Part shown: piece after piece, positions 27,182 through 36,513 of the stretch
Layout of the letters: each line of letters opens with the position of its first letter
How positions within the stretch are numbered: the stretch's first letter is position 1
From: Terrabacter sp. MAHUQ-38
GTDB taxonomy: Bacteria > Actinomycetota > Actinomycetes > Actinomycetales > Dermatophilaceae
Length of the DNA stretch: 64,000 nucleotides
Reading direction: 5' to 3'
NCBI RefSeq assembly: GCF_014518425.1
Contig: NZ_JACVCU010000006.1
Span: 62,001 to 126,000 of the forward strand
Notes under the pieces: generated by a model
The model's input: the letters and a program-made list of their open reading frames with translations, nothing else
Databases searched by the model: none
What the model was told of the DNA's origin: nothing
Program-made: the position numbers and the translations under genes

Positions 27182-28257
27182 CAGCCCTCCTTGCCCGGCA
27201 CGCTGTACGTGCTGTCGAAGTTCTCCTTGTACTCGTCCTCCGTCAGCCAGACGTCGCCGACCTTCTGCTCACCGTCGAGCGTGCCACCGTCGGGGCCCCA
27301 CGGGTTGATGAGGTGGATCATCCGTTGTCCGTCGCGCTCCTCGATGCGGTCCACCATGTATGCGTGGTTCGGCACGATCGTGCTGTCGTCGACCTCGTCC
27401 TCCCACCACCAGAACGCGTCGTCGTCCTCGGTGCCGACGGCCATGAGGTCGCCGTTGTCGAGGCGATCCTGGATGTCGTCGAAGCTCGACTCGCCGCCAC
27501 TGTCGGCGTCGCGCCCCGTGATCGTCTCGAAGGCGTCGTCGGAGTGGCCGCCGTCGATGTCGTCGTAGCTGCCGCCGTGGAAGGAGGCCATCGCCTTCTC
27601 GTAGATCGAGGCGTAGTTGGGGTTGCCGTTCGGATCGCGGGCGCCGTTCTCGACGACGGACGCATCGACGACGACATCGACCGGCTCGCCGTCGTCGTAG
27701 AGGGTCACGGTGTAGGTGCCGGCCTTGGCGTCGTAGCGGACGTGCTCGCGGATGAAGTCGGGGTCGTCCTGCGCCACCGGGCCGAGGGCCGCCAGGACCC
27801 AGCAGTCACCGATCTGGCCCTGCTCGATGTCGTCCATGCCGAGCGAGGCGTCGTCCATGGGGATGTCCTGGATGTCCTCGTACGGGCCGGGACCGTCCTC
27901 GGGGTTGCTCGAGTTGCGGTCGCCGCCGTTGCCGATGCCGTGGTCGCCGGGGGGGTTGCCCGAGAAGGGCGAGCCGCCTGCCCCGTCGCCGCTCGCGGCG
28001 TCCTGCGCGCCGGCGTTGCGGCGCAGGGCTGCCGCCATCGAGTCGAGGGTCCCACGGCATGCGGTCAGCTCCTGCGAGGTGGCGGGCCAGCGCTGCACGA
28101 GGTGGTCGAGGTCGCCCCCGCCCCAGCTGCCCCGGAGCGAGCCGACGGCGCGGTTGCACTCGACACCGATGCCGTCGAGCTCGCGGCCCATGCCGGTCAG
28201 CCGGTCCGCCGACGCCCGCAACGCCACGGTGTCGGCGCCCTTGCGGTAGATCGCCAC
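27181..28257 (-). CDS. WXG100-like / calpain-like cysteine protease
   Basis: The 358-residue protein has two parts. Residues 1-88 look like a WXG100-type helical hairpin: two long helices around SWGGGD (Trp45), with no signal peptide. After a Gly/Asn/Pro-rich linker (about 89-130) comes a calpain-family (C2) protease domain. It has QGQIGDCWVLAAL with nucleophile Cys152, YEKAMA, His298 in PNHAYMVD and Asn318 in LINPWG, so the catalytic triad is complete. WXG100 heads are typical of proteins exported by type VII (ESX) systems, so this may be a secreted protease or toxin; no ESX gene lies in the window. The GTG start has GGGGAGAG upstream. The small gene 26894-27181 follows with overlapping stop/start. 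Confidence 0.85.
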   Translation of the reverse strand: MAIYRKGADTVALRASADRLTGMGRELDGIGVECNRAVGSLRGSWGGGDLDHLVQRWPATSQELTACRGTLDSMAAALRRNAGAQDAASGDGAGGSPFSGNPPGDHGIGNGGDRNSSNPEDGPGPYEDIQDIPMDDASLGMDDIEQGQIGDCWVLAALGPVAQDDPDFIREHVRYDAKAGTYTVTLYDDGEPVDVVVDASVVENGARDPNGNPNYASIYEKAMASFHGGSYDDIDGGHSDDAFETITGRDADSGGESSFDDIQDRLDNGDLMAVGTEDDDAFWWWEDEVDDSTIVPNHAYMVDRIEERDGQRMIHLINPWGPDGGTLDGEQKVGDVWLTEDEYKENFDSTYSVPGKEG

Positions 28258-28330
28258 GACGCTCTCCCCTGTCAGCCGGTGCGGTTCGACCCGGTACGTC
28301 CCGCCACGCGCCCGAGCCTATGCAGGCGAC

Positions 28331-28374
28331 CGTGGACCGGTCGATGGGCAGCACTCCCCATCGACCGGGCCACG
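28331..28374 (-). terminator. Long hairpin downstream of ggt
   Basis: CCGGTCGATGGG (28337-28348) pairs with CCCATCGACCGG (28357-28368), extended after one mismatch by CGTGG/CCACG, giving 17 bp in all. It lies between the ggt stop and the protease start, both on the minus strand. No T-run follows on the minus strand, so termination is likely but not certain. Confidence 0.6.
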
Positions 28375-28401
28375 TCATGACGCAGGGCCTGTCAGCGCCG
28401 C

Positions 28402-30267
28402 TCAGGGCGCCGGCGACACCACCATGGCCGAGCCCCCACCTCGGCGGGTGGTCTCGGCGGCAGCCTCGAAGCGGCCGTCACCGAGGCTCCGGATCGCCGT
28501 CACGGCGCCGATCTCGCCGCCGTCGGACAGCTGGTGCCCCAGCGCGCGGAGACCGGCTGCGACCGGGCTGGCCAGAAGCGCAGGCTCCGCTGGCTCCGAG
28601 CCGCCGTTGCGTGAGCTGAGGCGCGGGGACGCGATGGCGTCGACGAGGGCGAGGTCACGCTCGAGGTAACCGAGGATCGTCTGCGCCACCGAGGTGATGA
28701 TCGTCGCGCCACCGGGTGAGCCCACCGCGAGGAACGGTGTGCCGTCGTCGAGGATGATCGTCGGGCTCATCGACGACCGAGGACGCTTGTCCGGTCCGGG
28801 CAGGTTCGGGTCGGGCGCCGTGCCCTGGGTCGGGGTGAAGTTGAAGTCGGTCAGCTCGTTGTTGAGCAGGAACCCGTAGCCGGGCACGGTGATGCCGGAG
28901 CCGCCGGTCTGCTCGATCGTCAGCGTGTAGGACGCCACGTTGCCCCTTCGGTCAGCGACGGTCAGGTGGGTCGTGGACTGGCCGTCGTTGGGTTGCCGCT
29001 GGGCGACCGACGCCAGCTCGCACGACGTGTAGCTGCCGTCGGGCGATCCGGGCGGGATCGGCCGCGTCTGCGCCACCGACGGGTCGAAAAGGCACGCCCG
29101 CTCGGCCGCGAAGTCCGGGTTGGTGAGTTCGCCCACCGGGACGCCTGGCACGTCGCCCACGTAGCGGTTGCGGTCGGCGAAGGCAGTGGCCGAGGCCTCG
29201 GAGAACCGGTGGTAGTAGTCGACGTCCGACAGCTCGCTCGTGTCGATGCCGGTGCGGTCCTCGTAGGCCGTCATGAGGTTGAGGATCTCGGCCACGGCGA
29301 TGCCACCCGAGCTCGGGACCGGCATGCCGTAGACGTCGTAACCCTTGTACTGCGAGTGGATCGGGTCCTTGGTCAGTGCCCGGTACGCGCCGAGGTCGGC
29401 CATCGTGATCTGGCCGGCCAGCACACTGGTGCCGTCGGTGTGCGGCGCCTGGGCCTCTGCGACCACCGCTCGACCCAGCGGCCCGGCATACAGGGCCCGT
29501 ACGCCCTGGGTGCGCAGTGTCCGGTAGGCCCTCGCCATGTCGGGGTTGGTGAACACCGAACCGACAGCCGGAGCGGCGCCGTTGCGCAGGAAGACACGTG
29601 CGGTCTCCGGGAACGTCTTGAAGCGGGCGGCGTTCGCCGCCGTCTGGTCGGAGAAGGTCTTGTCGACGACGAAACCCTTGGCTGCCAGTTTCTCCGCCGG
29701 CTTCAGAGCGTCGTTGAGCGACAGGGTGCCGTAGTCGCGCAAGGCCTTGTCCCACAGCGCGGGCGTGCCGGGGACGCCCACCGAGAGGCCGGAGTTCACC
29801 GCCGTGTTGAACGCGTACGGCTGCCCGGTGGCGGGGTCGATGAACGCGCGGTCGGTGAAGGTCGCGGGTGCTGTCTCGCGGCCGTCGATGGTCGAGACCT
29901 TCTTGCTCTTCGCGTCGTAGTAGACGAGGAAGCCACCGCCACCGATGCCGGCACTGTACGGCTCCGTCACGCCGAGGGCGGCCGCTGTCGCGACAGCCGC
30001 GTCGGCGGCGTTGCCCCCGTGGGCCAGCACGTCGATCCCGACCTGTGAGGCGTCACGGTCGACCGAGCTCACCGCCCCGCCCGAGCCGACCATGACCGGG
30101 ACCTTGGGCAGGTCGGACGTCGTGCCGTGTCGAGCAGTGTCGACGGTCGGTGCCGCCGGGGCGGCCGAGGGCTGCGCGCCGGCCTGCGGCGCGAGCAGTG
30201 CGAGGGGTAGGCCTGCGGCCACGCCTGCGACGATCCAACGTCCGGTGCTGCGGGTGTGTCGGCTCAT
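28402..30267 (-). CDS. ggt: Gamma-glutamyltransferase
   Basis: The 621-residue exported precursor hydrolyses or transfers gamma-glutamyl groups, for example from glutathione or poly-glutamate (EC 2.3.2.2 / 3.4.19.13). A signal peptide (about 1-31, ending QAGA) is present. Autocleavage would occur before Thr432 in STTHLTVADRRGN, producing large and small subunits. Conserved GIGGGGFLVYYD, DGRETAP and the small-subunit PRSSMSPTI and GSPGGATIITSV stretches are all seen. The ATG was chosen for the signal peptide; TACGGT lies upstream. Actinobacteria generally use mycothiol rather than glutathione, so the substrate may be imported glutathione or gamma-glutamyl peptides. Confidence 0.95.
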   Translation of the reverse strand: MSRHTRSTGRWIVAGVAAGLPLALLAPQAGAQPSAAPAAPTVDTARHGTTSDLPKVPVMVGSGGAVSSVDRDASQVGIDVLAHGGNAADAAVATAAALGVTEPYSAGIGGGGFLVYYDAKSKKVSTIDGRETAPATFTDRAFIDPATGQPYAFNTAVNSGLSVGVPGTPALWDKALRDYGTLSLNDALKPAEKLAAKGFVVDKTFSDQTAANAARFKTFPETARVFLRNGAAPAVGSVFTNPDMARAYRTLRTQGVRALYAGPLGRAVVAEAQAPHTDGTSVLAGQITMADLGAYRALTKDPIHSQYKGYDVYGMPVPSSGGIAVAEILNLMTAYEDRTGIDTSELSDVDYYHRFSEASATAFADRNRYVGDVPGVPVGELTNPDFAAERACLFDPSVAQTRPIPPGSPDGSYTSCELASVAQRQPNDGQSTTHLTVADRRGNVASYTLTIEQTGGSGITVPGYGFLLNNELTDFNFTPTQGTAPDPNLPGPDKRPRSSMSPTIILDDGTPFLAVGSPGGATIITSVAQTILGYLERDLALVDAIASPRLSSRNGGSEPAEPALLASPVAAGLRALGHQLSDGGEIGAVTAIRSLGDGRFEAAAETTRRGGGSAMVVSPAP

Positions 30268-30338
30268 CCTCCGACCGTACCCGTGCGGCCACCGCGAATC
30301 GCCCTGAGAACCCCACCGATCCGAGCCCTCCGGCACGT

Positions 30339-30376
30339 CGAGAGCCCGCCACCCAGCAGGGTGACGGGCTCTCGAA
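30339..30376 (-). terminator. Terminator after rplA
   Basis: TCGAGAGCCCG (30339-30349) pairs with CGGGCTCTCGA (30366-30376), and the inside adds an ACCC/GGGT stem. It lies 13 bases beyond the rplA stop and ends the secE-nusG/rplK-rplA group, which is therefore not continuous with rplJL. Confidence 0.8.
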
Positions 30377-30388
30377 CGAGCGGCGACC

Positions 30389-31108
30389 TCAGGCGGTCGC
30401 GTCCTCGTCGACGAGGAGGTTGCGCGTCTTGGAGAAGTCGAGCGGGATGCCCGGGCCCATCGTCGTGGAGACGGTGGCCTTCTCGATGTAGCGGCCCTTG
30501 GAGCTGGCCGGCTTGAGACGCAGGATCTCCTCGAGGGCGGCGGCGTAGTTCTCGACGAGGGACTTCTCGTCGAAGGACGCCTTGCCGATGATGAAGTGGA
30601 GGTTCGCGTGCTTGTCGACGCGGAACTCGATCTTGCCGCCCTTGATGTCGGTGACGGCCTTGGCGACGTCCATCGTGACCGTGCCGGTCTTCGGGTTCGG
30701 CATGAGGCCGCGGGGGCCGAGGACCTTGCCGAGACGACCGACCTTGCCCATCATGTCGGGCGTCGCGACGACGGCGTCGAAGTCGAGCCAGCCGCCCTGG
30801 ACCTTCTCGAGCAGGTCGTCGGACCCGACGTGGTCGGCGCCGGCCTCACGGGCGGCCTCGGCCTTGTCGCCGTTGGCGAAGACGAGGACGCGGGCGGTCT
30901 TGCCCGTGCCGTGCGGCAGGTTGACCGTGCCGCGGACGGCCTGGTCGGCCTTGCGGGGGTCGACGCCGAGGCGCATGGCGACCTCGACGGTCTCGTCGTA
31001 CTTGGCCTTCGCGGTCTGCTTCGCGACGCGGACGGCCTCGAGGGGCGCGTAGACCTTGCCGGGCGTGATGAGCTCGGCGGCTGAGCGGTAGTTCTTGCTG
31101 CGCTTCAT
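30389..31108 (-). CDS. rplA: 50S ribosomal protein L1
   Basis: The 239-residue protein forms the mobile L1 stalk and binds 23S rRNA; L1 commonly represses its own operon. [14 protein letters not shown] at the start follows [27 protein letters not shown] and [15 protein letters not shown] are the diagnostic L1 motifs. Length is normal. It follows rplK by about 110 bases, which contain the palindrome at 31174-31196. Confidence 0.98.
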   Translation of the reverse strand: MKRSKNYRSAAELITPGKVYAPLEAVRVAKQTAKAKYDETVEVAMRLGVDPRKADQAVRGTVNLPHGTGKTARVLVFANGDKAEAAREAGADHVGSDDLLEKVQGGWLDFDAVVATPDMMGKVGRLGKVLGPRGLMPNPKTGTVTMDVAKAVTDIKGGKIEFRVDKHANLHFIIGKASFDEKSLVENYAAALEEILRLKPASSKGRYIEKATVSTTMGPGIPLDFSKTRNLLVDEDATA

Positions 31109-31173
31109 GGAACTGCTCCTTGCGTGGTGGTGGAGTCGTGGTGCGGACCAGCGCTGGCCCTCCCACGTGACCG

Positions 31174-31196
31174 ACGGCATACGGTCCGTATGCCGT
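31174..31196. repeat. 23-bp perfect palindrome between rplK and rplA
   Basis: ACGGCATACGG (31174-31184), one T, then CCGTATGCCGT (31186-31196). It carries the octamer GGCATACG and its complement head-to-head. In RNA it would form a hairpin of up to about 10 bp in the rplK-rplA spacer, where L1 autoregulation acts in some bacteria. As DNA it is a near-symmetric binding site. Confidence 0.8.
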
Positions 31197-31217
31197 GCGG
31201 CCGGGGTGACGTCGAGC

Positions 31218-31649
31218 TCAGAGCTCGGTGTCGATGCCCATCGAGCGAGCGGTGCCGGCGATGATGCGGGCAGCCATCTCCTCGTCGTTGGCGTTGAGGT
31301 CTTCCATCTTCTGACGGGCGATCTCGAGGACCTGGTCGCGCGAGAGCTTGGCGACCTTGGTCTTGTGCGGCTCACCGGAGCCCTTGGCGACGCCGGCGGC
31401 CTTCTTGATGAGCTCGGCGGCCGGGGGCGTCTTCGTGACGAAGGTGAACGAGCGGTCCTCGTAGACCGTGATCTCGACCGGGATGACGTTGCCGCGCTGG
31501 GCCTCCGTCGCGGCGTTGTACGCCTTGACGAACTCCATGATGTTGACGCCGTGCTGGCCGAGGGCCGGGCCGACGGGCGGAGCGGGCGTGGCCTGACCGG
31601 CCTGGATCTGCAGCTTGATGAAGCCGGAGACCTTCTTCTTGGGGGGCAT
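31218..31649 (-). CDS. rplK: 50S ribosomal protein L11
   Basis: The 143-residue protein of the GTPase-associated centre is needed for RelA-type responses and is the thiostrepton site. [20 protein letters not shown] at the N-terminus and [13 protein letters not shown] give a clear identity. It follows nusG and precedes rplA, the classical order. Length is normal. Confidence 0.98.
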   Translation of the reverse strand: MPPKKKVSGFIKLQIQAGQATPAPPVGPALGQHGVNIMEFVKAYNAATEAQRGNVIPVEITVYEDRSFTFVTKTPPAAELIKKAAGVAKGSGEPHKTKVAKLSRDQVLEIARQKMEDLNANDEEMAARIIAGTARSMGIDTEL

Positions 31650-31743
31650 GGGTGCCTACCTTCTTCGTTGTGGGCCGACGCCGTGGGCGATGACCCGGTT
31701 GCATGCCGGCGCGGGTGCCGCGCCGAACGGGGGTGGGCCTTGC

Positions 31744-32610
31744 TCAGATCTTGGCGACCTGGGCGAAGGAGAGCTCGACCGGGGTCTCCCGGCCGAAGAT
31801 CGAGACGAGCACCTTGAGCTTCTGCGTGTCGGTGTTGATCTCGGAGATCGTGGCGGGAAGGGTCTCGAACGGCCCCTCCATGACGGTGACGGACTCGCCG
31901 ACCTCGAAGTCGATGACGCGGACGTCCTTCGGGGCAGCGGTCTTGGTCGCGCCGCCGCCCGACGCCGCCGAGGCGGCCTCGAAGCTCGGCGCGAGCATCG
32001 TGAAGACCTCGTCGATCGACAGCGGTACGGGCTGGTGCGCGTTGCCGACGAAGCCGGTCACACCGGGCGTGTGGCGCACCGCGCCCCAGCTCTCGTCGGT
32101 GAGGTCCATGCGGACGAGGACGTACCCGGGCATCCGGACGCGACGGACCTGCTTCTTCTGGCCGTTCTTGATCTCGGTGACCTCCTCCATGGGGACCTCG
32201 ATCTCGAAGATGAAGTCCTCCATGTTGAGGGTCTGGATGCGCGTCTCGAGGTTGGCCTTCACGCGGTTCTCGTAGCCGGCGTAGGAGTGGATGACGAACC
32301 AGTCACCGAAACGCGAGCGCAGGTCGGCCTTGAAGTCGGCGACGGGGTCGCCGCTGCCCTCGACCGGGGCGGCGCCGTCGGCGTCGTCAGCGTCGGCGTC
32401 GGCGACCTCGGCCTCGTCGTCGGCCTCGTCGTCAGCGGCATCGAGGTCGTCGACGTCGTCGGTGGCGGCGATGTCGGCGTCGACCGCGGTGTCCTCAGCT
32501 CCCGCGACGTCGGACGCCGAGAGCTCGTCGGACTCGACCGTGGGGTCGACGACGTCGTTCTCGGTGCTCTCGCCGTTCGGGGCGCCCTCGTGGGCGAACT
32601 GCTCGGACAC
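31744..32610 (-). CDS. nusG: Transcription termination/antitermination protein NusG
   Basis: NusG binds RNA polymerase and Rho or ribosomal S10. The 288-residue form has a roughly 100-residue acidic N-terminal extension (runs of Asp, Glu and Ala, about 20-85). The NGN domain follows ([37 protein letters not shown]), and then the KOW domain ([20 protein letters not shown]). The C-terminal [19 protein letters not shown] is standard. The acidic head is common in actinobacterial NusG. It starts with GTG at 32610. It lies between secE and rplK. Confidence 0.97.
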   Translation of the reverse strand: MSEQFAHEGAPNGESTENDVVDPTVESDELSASDVAGAEDTAVDADIAATDDVDDLDAADDEADDEAEVADADADDADGAAPVEGSGDPVADFKADLRSRFGDWFVIHSYAGYENRVKANLETRIQTLNMEDFIFEIEVPMEEVTEIKNGQKKQVRRVRMPGYVLVRMDLTDESWGAVRHTPGVTGFVGNAHQPVPLSIDEVFTMLAPSFEAASAASGGGATKTAAPKDVRVIDFEVGESVTVMEGPFETLPATISEINTDTQKLKVLVSIFGRETPVELSFAQVAKI

Positions 32611-32692
32611 GCTCTGACCTACTTCCTTGCTCGTGGACCAGCCGGTCGCGGCTGGTGGTGACGTCCCATGACGCGGTGTGACCGCCGCTGTC

Positions 32693-32962
32693 TCAGATCG
32701 TGGTGCCCGTGAAGACCCACGAGATCAGCTTGCTCAGACCGAAGTCGAGCCCCGACACGACAGCCATCATGATCACGACGAACACGACGACGACCGTGGT
32801 GTAGCGAACGAGCTCCGGGCCCGTCGGCCGCACGACCTTGCGCAGCTCGTCGAGGATCTGGCGCACGAAGAGGCTGAGCGCGCCGAAGAACCGCGACACG
32901 GGGTTGCCGCCGCTGGCCCTGTCGGCCCGGCCGGACCCGCGCCTGGCGCTCGTCTCCGTCAC
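32693..32962 (-). CDS. secE: Preprotein translocase subunit SecE
   Basis: The 89-residue single-pass membrane protein stabilises Sec[21 protein letters not shown] is the conserved amphipathic helix, and [20 protein letters not shown] is the transmembrane helix. The short form (one TM) is normal for Gram-positives. It starts with GTG at 32962, with AAGGAAA directly upstream. It lies between tRNA-Trp and nusG, as in mycobacteria. Confidence 0.97.
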   Translation of the reverse strand: MTETSARRGSGRADRASGGNPVSRFFGALSLFVRQILDELRKVVRPTGPELVRYTTVVVVFVVIMMAVVSGLDFGLSKLISWVFTGTTI

Positions 32963-33078
32963 GTTTCCTTCTTTCTGCCTGGGTACGAGGCCCGCGACAG
33001 CCGTCCGGACCCGTGGTGTCCCACGTCAGGGCAGAAGCCGCGTGCCGCCTTGCACGACGACCACATCACTGGGATGCG

Positions 33079-33151
33079 CAGGGCAAGAGGGACTCGAACC
33101 CCCAACCGCTGGTTTTGGAGACCAGTGCTCTACCAATTGAGCTATTGCCCT
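33079..33151 (-). tRNA. trnW: tRNA-Trp (anticodon CCA)
   Basis: The 73-base gene has acceptor stem AGGGCAA/TTGCCCT, discriminator G, and anticodon loop CTCCAAA within the CTGGT/ACCAG stem. The T-loop is TTCGAGT. The 3' CCA is not encoded. Its place just upstream of secE is conserved in actinobacteria. Confidence 0.95.
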
Positions 33152-33375
33152 TCACCGGGACCGTTGGGTGGTTTCCGGCGGGACGGCATGCGTCAGCATG
33201 GCCAGCGAAGCCGTCCGAGCGACGATCATACGGGACGATCGGACCCCAGCGCGAACCGGCGGCGTACCCCCGGCGGCCCCACGGCGCGGGGCCCACGGCG
33301 CGGGCCCGCAGTCGGCGCCACCCGGCATACGGACCGGGCTCCCTCCGGTACACGCCGCAGTGGCAGGATCGAGAC

Positions 33376-34740
33376 GTGACGAACCCGCGCACCCCCCTCG
33401 CGTCCCTGTCCGACGACGACCTGGCCGGCTTCCTCGCCGAGCAGCGGTCAGCCTACGCGGCCCTGCAGGCTCGCGGCCTCAAGCTCGACCTGACGCGCGG
33501 CAAGCCGTCCGCGGCCCAGCTCGACCTGTCCGACGACCTGCTGAGCCTGCCGTCCACGACGAAGGACGCCGCCGGGGTCGACGTGCGCAACTACGGCGGC
33601 CTCGAGGGCCTGGCCGAGCTGCGCGCCATCTTCGCCGAGCTGCTCTGGGTCGAGCCGTCGCAGGTCATCGCGGGAGGCAACTCGAGCCTCACGATGATGT
33701 ACTCCACGATCGTCGACTTCCTGCTCTTCGGTGGCGTGGACTCCCCCCGACCGTGGTCGCAGGAGGAGCGGGTCCGCTTCATCTGCCCGGTGCCCGGCTA
33801 CGACCGGCACTTCTCCATGCTCGCGTCGTTCGGCATCGAGATGATCACGGTCGAGATGCACGACGACGGTCCCGACATCGCGGCCGTCGAGGCACTCGTC
33901 AAGGACGACCCGAGCATCAAGGGCATCTGGATCGTCCCGACGTACGCGAACCCGAGCGGCGCCGTCGTGTCGCAGGAGATCGCGGCGCGGCTCGCGGCCA
34001 TGCCGGCCGCGGCACCCGACTTCACGATCTTCTGGGACAACGCGTACGCGTTCCACCACCTCACCGAGGACGAGGCGAAGAGCGCGGACATCCTGACGCT
34101 CGCTGCGGCGTCGGGACACCCGAACCGGCCCATCATGTTCGCGTCGACGTCGAAGATCACCTTCGCCGGCGCGGGCGTGGCGGTGCTGGCCGCGAGCGAG
34201 GCCAACGTCAAGTGGTACCTGGCGCACCTGTCGATGGGATCCATCGGCCCCGACAAGGTCAACCACCTGCGCCACGTCGAGTTCTTCAAGAACGCCGACG
34301 GCGTACGCGCCCACATGCGCGGGCACCGCGAGATCATCGCGCCGAAGTTCGCGGCCGTCGACGAGGCGCTGAGCGAGGGCCTGGGCGGTCTTGAGGTCGC
34401 GGAGTGGAGCCACCCGAAGGGCGGCTACTTCGTCAACCTCGACGTGCTGGACGGCACCGCGTCGCGGGTCGTCGAGCTCGCCAAGGCCGCGGGCATCGCC
34501 CTCACGCCGGCCGGCGCGTCGTTCCCGCACGGCAAGGACCCCCGCGACCGCAACATCCGCCTCGCGCCGACGTTCCCGGCGCTCGACGAGGTGCGCACCG
34601 CGATGGCCGGCGTCGCCACGTGCGTCGCGCTCGCCGCCGCCGAGAAGGTGACCGCCGACCGGGCCGCCGGGGTAGGGGCAGGGGGCGACGTCCCGTCGCC
34701 CGAGACCGCAGAGCCCGCCACCGAAGGAGCCGCGCGATGA
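33376..34740 (+). CDS. Class I/II aminotransferase (aspartate aminotransferase, Ic type)
   Basis: The 454-residue PLP enzyme has LDLTRGKPSAAQLDLSDDLL, RNYGGLEGLAELRAIFAELL, VPTYANPSGAVVS and FASTSKITFAGAGVA with the Schiff-base Lys. This pattern matches the group represented by M. tuberculosis Rv3722c, the main aspartate aminotransferase there. It would move amino groups between glutamate and oxaloacetate. The C-terminal 30 residues (about 425-454) are Ala/Gly/Glu-rich and probably disordered. The GTG start at 33376 lies close after CAGGAT, which may be a -10 of a leaderless mRNA. The stop overlaps the next start (ATGA). Confidence 0.85.
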   Translation: MTNPRTPLASLSDDDLAGFLAEQRSAYAALQARGLKLDLTRGKPSAAQLDLSDDLLSLPSTTKDAAGVDVRNYGGLEGLAELRAIFAELLWVEPSQVIAGGNSSLTMMYSTIVDFLLFGGVDSPRPWSQEERVRFICPVPGYDRHFSMLASFGIEMITVEMHDDGPDIAAVEALVKDDPSIKGIWIVPTYANPSGAVVSQEIAARLAAMPAAAPDFTIFWDNAYAFHHLTEDEAKSADILTLAAASGHPNRPIMFASTSKITFAGAGVAVLAASEANVKWYLAHLSMGSIGPDKVNHLRHVEFFKNADGVRAHMRGHREIIAPKFAAVDEALSEGLGGLEVAEWSHPKGGYFVNLDVLDGTASRVVELAKAAGIALTPAGASFPHGKDPRDRNIRLAPTFPALDEVRTAMAGVATCVALAAAEKVTADRAAGVGAGGDVPSPETAEPATEGAAR

Positions 34741-35267
34741 GTGCCACCGATCCACACGAGCCCAACGAGAACATCGACGACGACCTGACGAGCTACAGCG
34801 TCGACGACGAGGACCAGCTGCAGCCCGAGGACACCCTCGACGACGGCGACCTCGAGGACGTCCTCGACCGCGGCTACTCCCCCAACGACCGCCCCCAGGG
34901 AGTCGAGGCCCATGGCACGACGGCCTACGAGGAGTCGATCGACGAGACGATCGACCAGCGGATCCTCCAGGAGGAGACCGACCCCAGCTCGGCCTACGGC
35001 CGGCCCGACAACGAGAGCGGGCTCGACGGCGACCGGGTCGGCGGCGACGACCCCGACTCGATCGACGCCGAGGACGACTGGCTCGGCGACAACGAGGTCG
35101 GCGACGCGAGGGCGGGGCGCCTCGTCGCCGACGACGAGGGCGCGCACGACGACGACGAGAAGCAGGCCTGGGCCAGCGACGTGGGCGTCGACGGCGCAGG
35201 CGCCTCGGCCGAGGAGGCCGCGATGCACGTCGTCGACGAGATCGCCGACGAGCCCGACGACCGCTGA
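34737..35267 (+). CDS. DUF5709-type acidic protein
   Basis: The 176-residue, extremely acidic soluble protein has no signal or membrane part. DLEDVLDRGYSPNDRPQGVE (residues 40-59) and EESIDETIDQRILQEETDP are the conserved DUF5709 stretches. The C-terminal half is mostly Asp/Glu/Ala/Gly with HVVDEIADEPDDR at the end. Function is unknown. The start ATG overlaps the aminotransferase stop (ATGA), so the two genes are co-translated. Confidence 0.8.
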   Translation: MSATDPHEPNENIDDDLTSYSVDDEDQLQPEDTLDDGDLEDVLDRGYSPNDRPQGVEAHGTTAYEESIDETIDQRILQEETDPSSAYGRPDNESGLDGDRVGGDDPDSIDAEDDWLGDNEVGDARAGRLVADDEGAHDDDEKQAWASDVGVDGAGASAEEAAMHVVDEIADEPDDR

Positions 35268-35314
35268 CCCTCGAGCGCGCGAGACGTGCGAGCCCGGGTG
35301 ACACACTGGCCCGC

Positions 35315-36388
35315 ATGACGCGTGCGGTGCAGGACCTGCCGAAGGCCCACCTGCACCTGCACTTCACCGGCTCGATGCGGGTCGACACCGTCCGGGAACT
35401 CGCCGCGAACCATGGCATCCGGCTGCCCGAGGCCCTCGTGTCCGGGTGGCCGCCGAAGCTGGCGCGGGCCACCGACGAGCGCGGCTGGTTCCGCTTCCAG
35501 CGCCTCTACGACGCGGCCCGCTCGTGCGTGCGCGGTGAGGCCGACATGCGCCGGATCGTGCGCGAGGCGGCGCAGGACGATGCGACCGAGGGGTCGCGCT
35601 GGCTCGAGATCCAGGTCGATCCCACGTCGTACGCGCCGTTCGTCGGCGGCATCACGCCCGCCCTCGAGATCGTCCTCGACGAGGCGCGCGCCGTGTCGAC
35701 GGAAGGTCGCATCGGCGTGGGGGTCGTCGTCGCGGCCAGCCGGATGCGCCACCCGCTCGAGGCCCGCACGCTCGCCCGGCTCGCGGCACACCACGCGGGC
35801 GAGGAGGCCGGCGCCGTCGTCGGCTTCGGCCTGTCCAACGACGAGCGCCGCGGACTCGTCGCCGACTTCGCGCCGGCGTTCGACATCGCGCGCCGCGCCG
35901 GGCTCGCGCTCGTCCCGCACGGCGGCGAGCTGCTCGGCGCCCAGTCGGTCATGGAGACTCTCGAGCACCTCGACCCCGACCGCATCGGCCACGGCGTGCG
36001 GTGCGTCGAGGACCCACAGGTGCTCGACGCGGTGGCCGAGGCCGGCGTGACCCTCGAGGTGTGCCCCGGCAGCAACGTGGCCCTCGGTGTCTACGCCGAC
36101 CCCGCCGACGTGCCGCTGCGACGCATCGTCGAGTCCGGCGTGCCCGTCGCCCTCGGCGCCGATGACCCTCTGCTCTTCGGCTCCCGCCTCGCGGCGCAGT
36201 ATGCCGCTGCCCGTGACCTCGGCTTCGACGACCCAGGCCTCGCCCGCCTCGCGCGGGCCTCCCTCGAGGGCAGTCGGATGCCGCCGCAGCTGCGCAAGGC
36301 GGCCCTCGCCGACGTCGACGCGTGGCTGGAGGCACCGGCCCCGACGTCGACCCCGTCGCAGGCCGCGGCGCGGGTCGCGCCCGCGTGA
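35315..36388 (+). CDS. add: Adenosine deaminase
   Basis: The enzyme deaminates adenosine or related nucleosides to inosine (EC 3.5.4.4). The 357-residue amidohydrolase has HLHLHFTGS (metal His pair, about 11-19), LVPHGGELLGAQSV (metal His and catalytic Glu), DRIGHGVRC and GADDPLLFGS (metal/catalytic Asp). CACACT lies 9-10 bases before the ATG, hinting at a leaderless mRNA. The family also includes adenine and methylthioadenosine deaminases, so exact substrate is not proven. It is a stand-alone gene between the DUF5709 gene and a lipoprotein gene. A few C-terminal residues (Pro/Ala/Thr) are a disordered tail. Confidence 0.85.
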   Translation: MTRAVQDLPKAHLHLHFTGSMRVDTVRELAANHGIRLPEALVSGWPPKLARATDERGWFRFQRLYDAARSCVRGEADMRRIVREAAQDDATEGSRWLEIQVDPTSYAPFVGGITPALEIVLDEARAVSTEGRIGVGVVVAASRMRHPLEARTLARLAAHHAGEEAGAVVGFGLSNDERRGLVADFAPAFDIARRAGLALVPHGGELLGAQSVMETLEHLDPDRIGHGVRCVEDPQVLDAVAEAGVTLEVCPGSNVALGVYADPADVPLRRIVESGVPVALGADDPLLFGSRLAAQYAAARDLGFDDPGLARLARASLEGSRMPPQLRKAALADVDAWLEAPAPTSTPSQAAARVAPA

Positions 36389-36513
36389 CACCGGCCACAC
36401 CGAGAACGCTCTGGTACCCGGCCAAAACGGGCGAGCCCGAGCAGCGTGACCCCCTCTTCGACGCTGGACCGGGTTTGCTCAGGGTCGGTCCGCCCGGTCA
36501 TGCTGGTCAGGAG

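Noticed and set aside
33279-33306. Tandem CCCACGGCGCGGG-like repeat between tRNA-Trp and the aminotransferase
   Set aside because: Only two copies, very GC-rich, with no spacer structure; not a CRISPR or mobile element.
33448-35472. Long minus-strand frame across the aminotransferase and DUF5709 genes
   Set aside because: The plus strand has the recognisable PLP-enzyme motifs; the minus frame is Arg/Gly/Val-rich without features.
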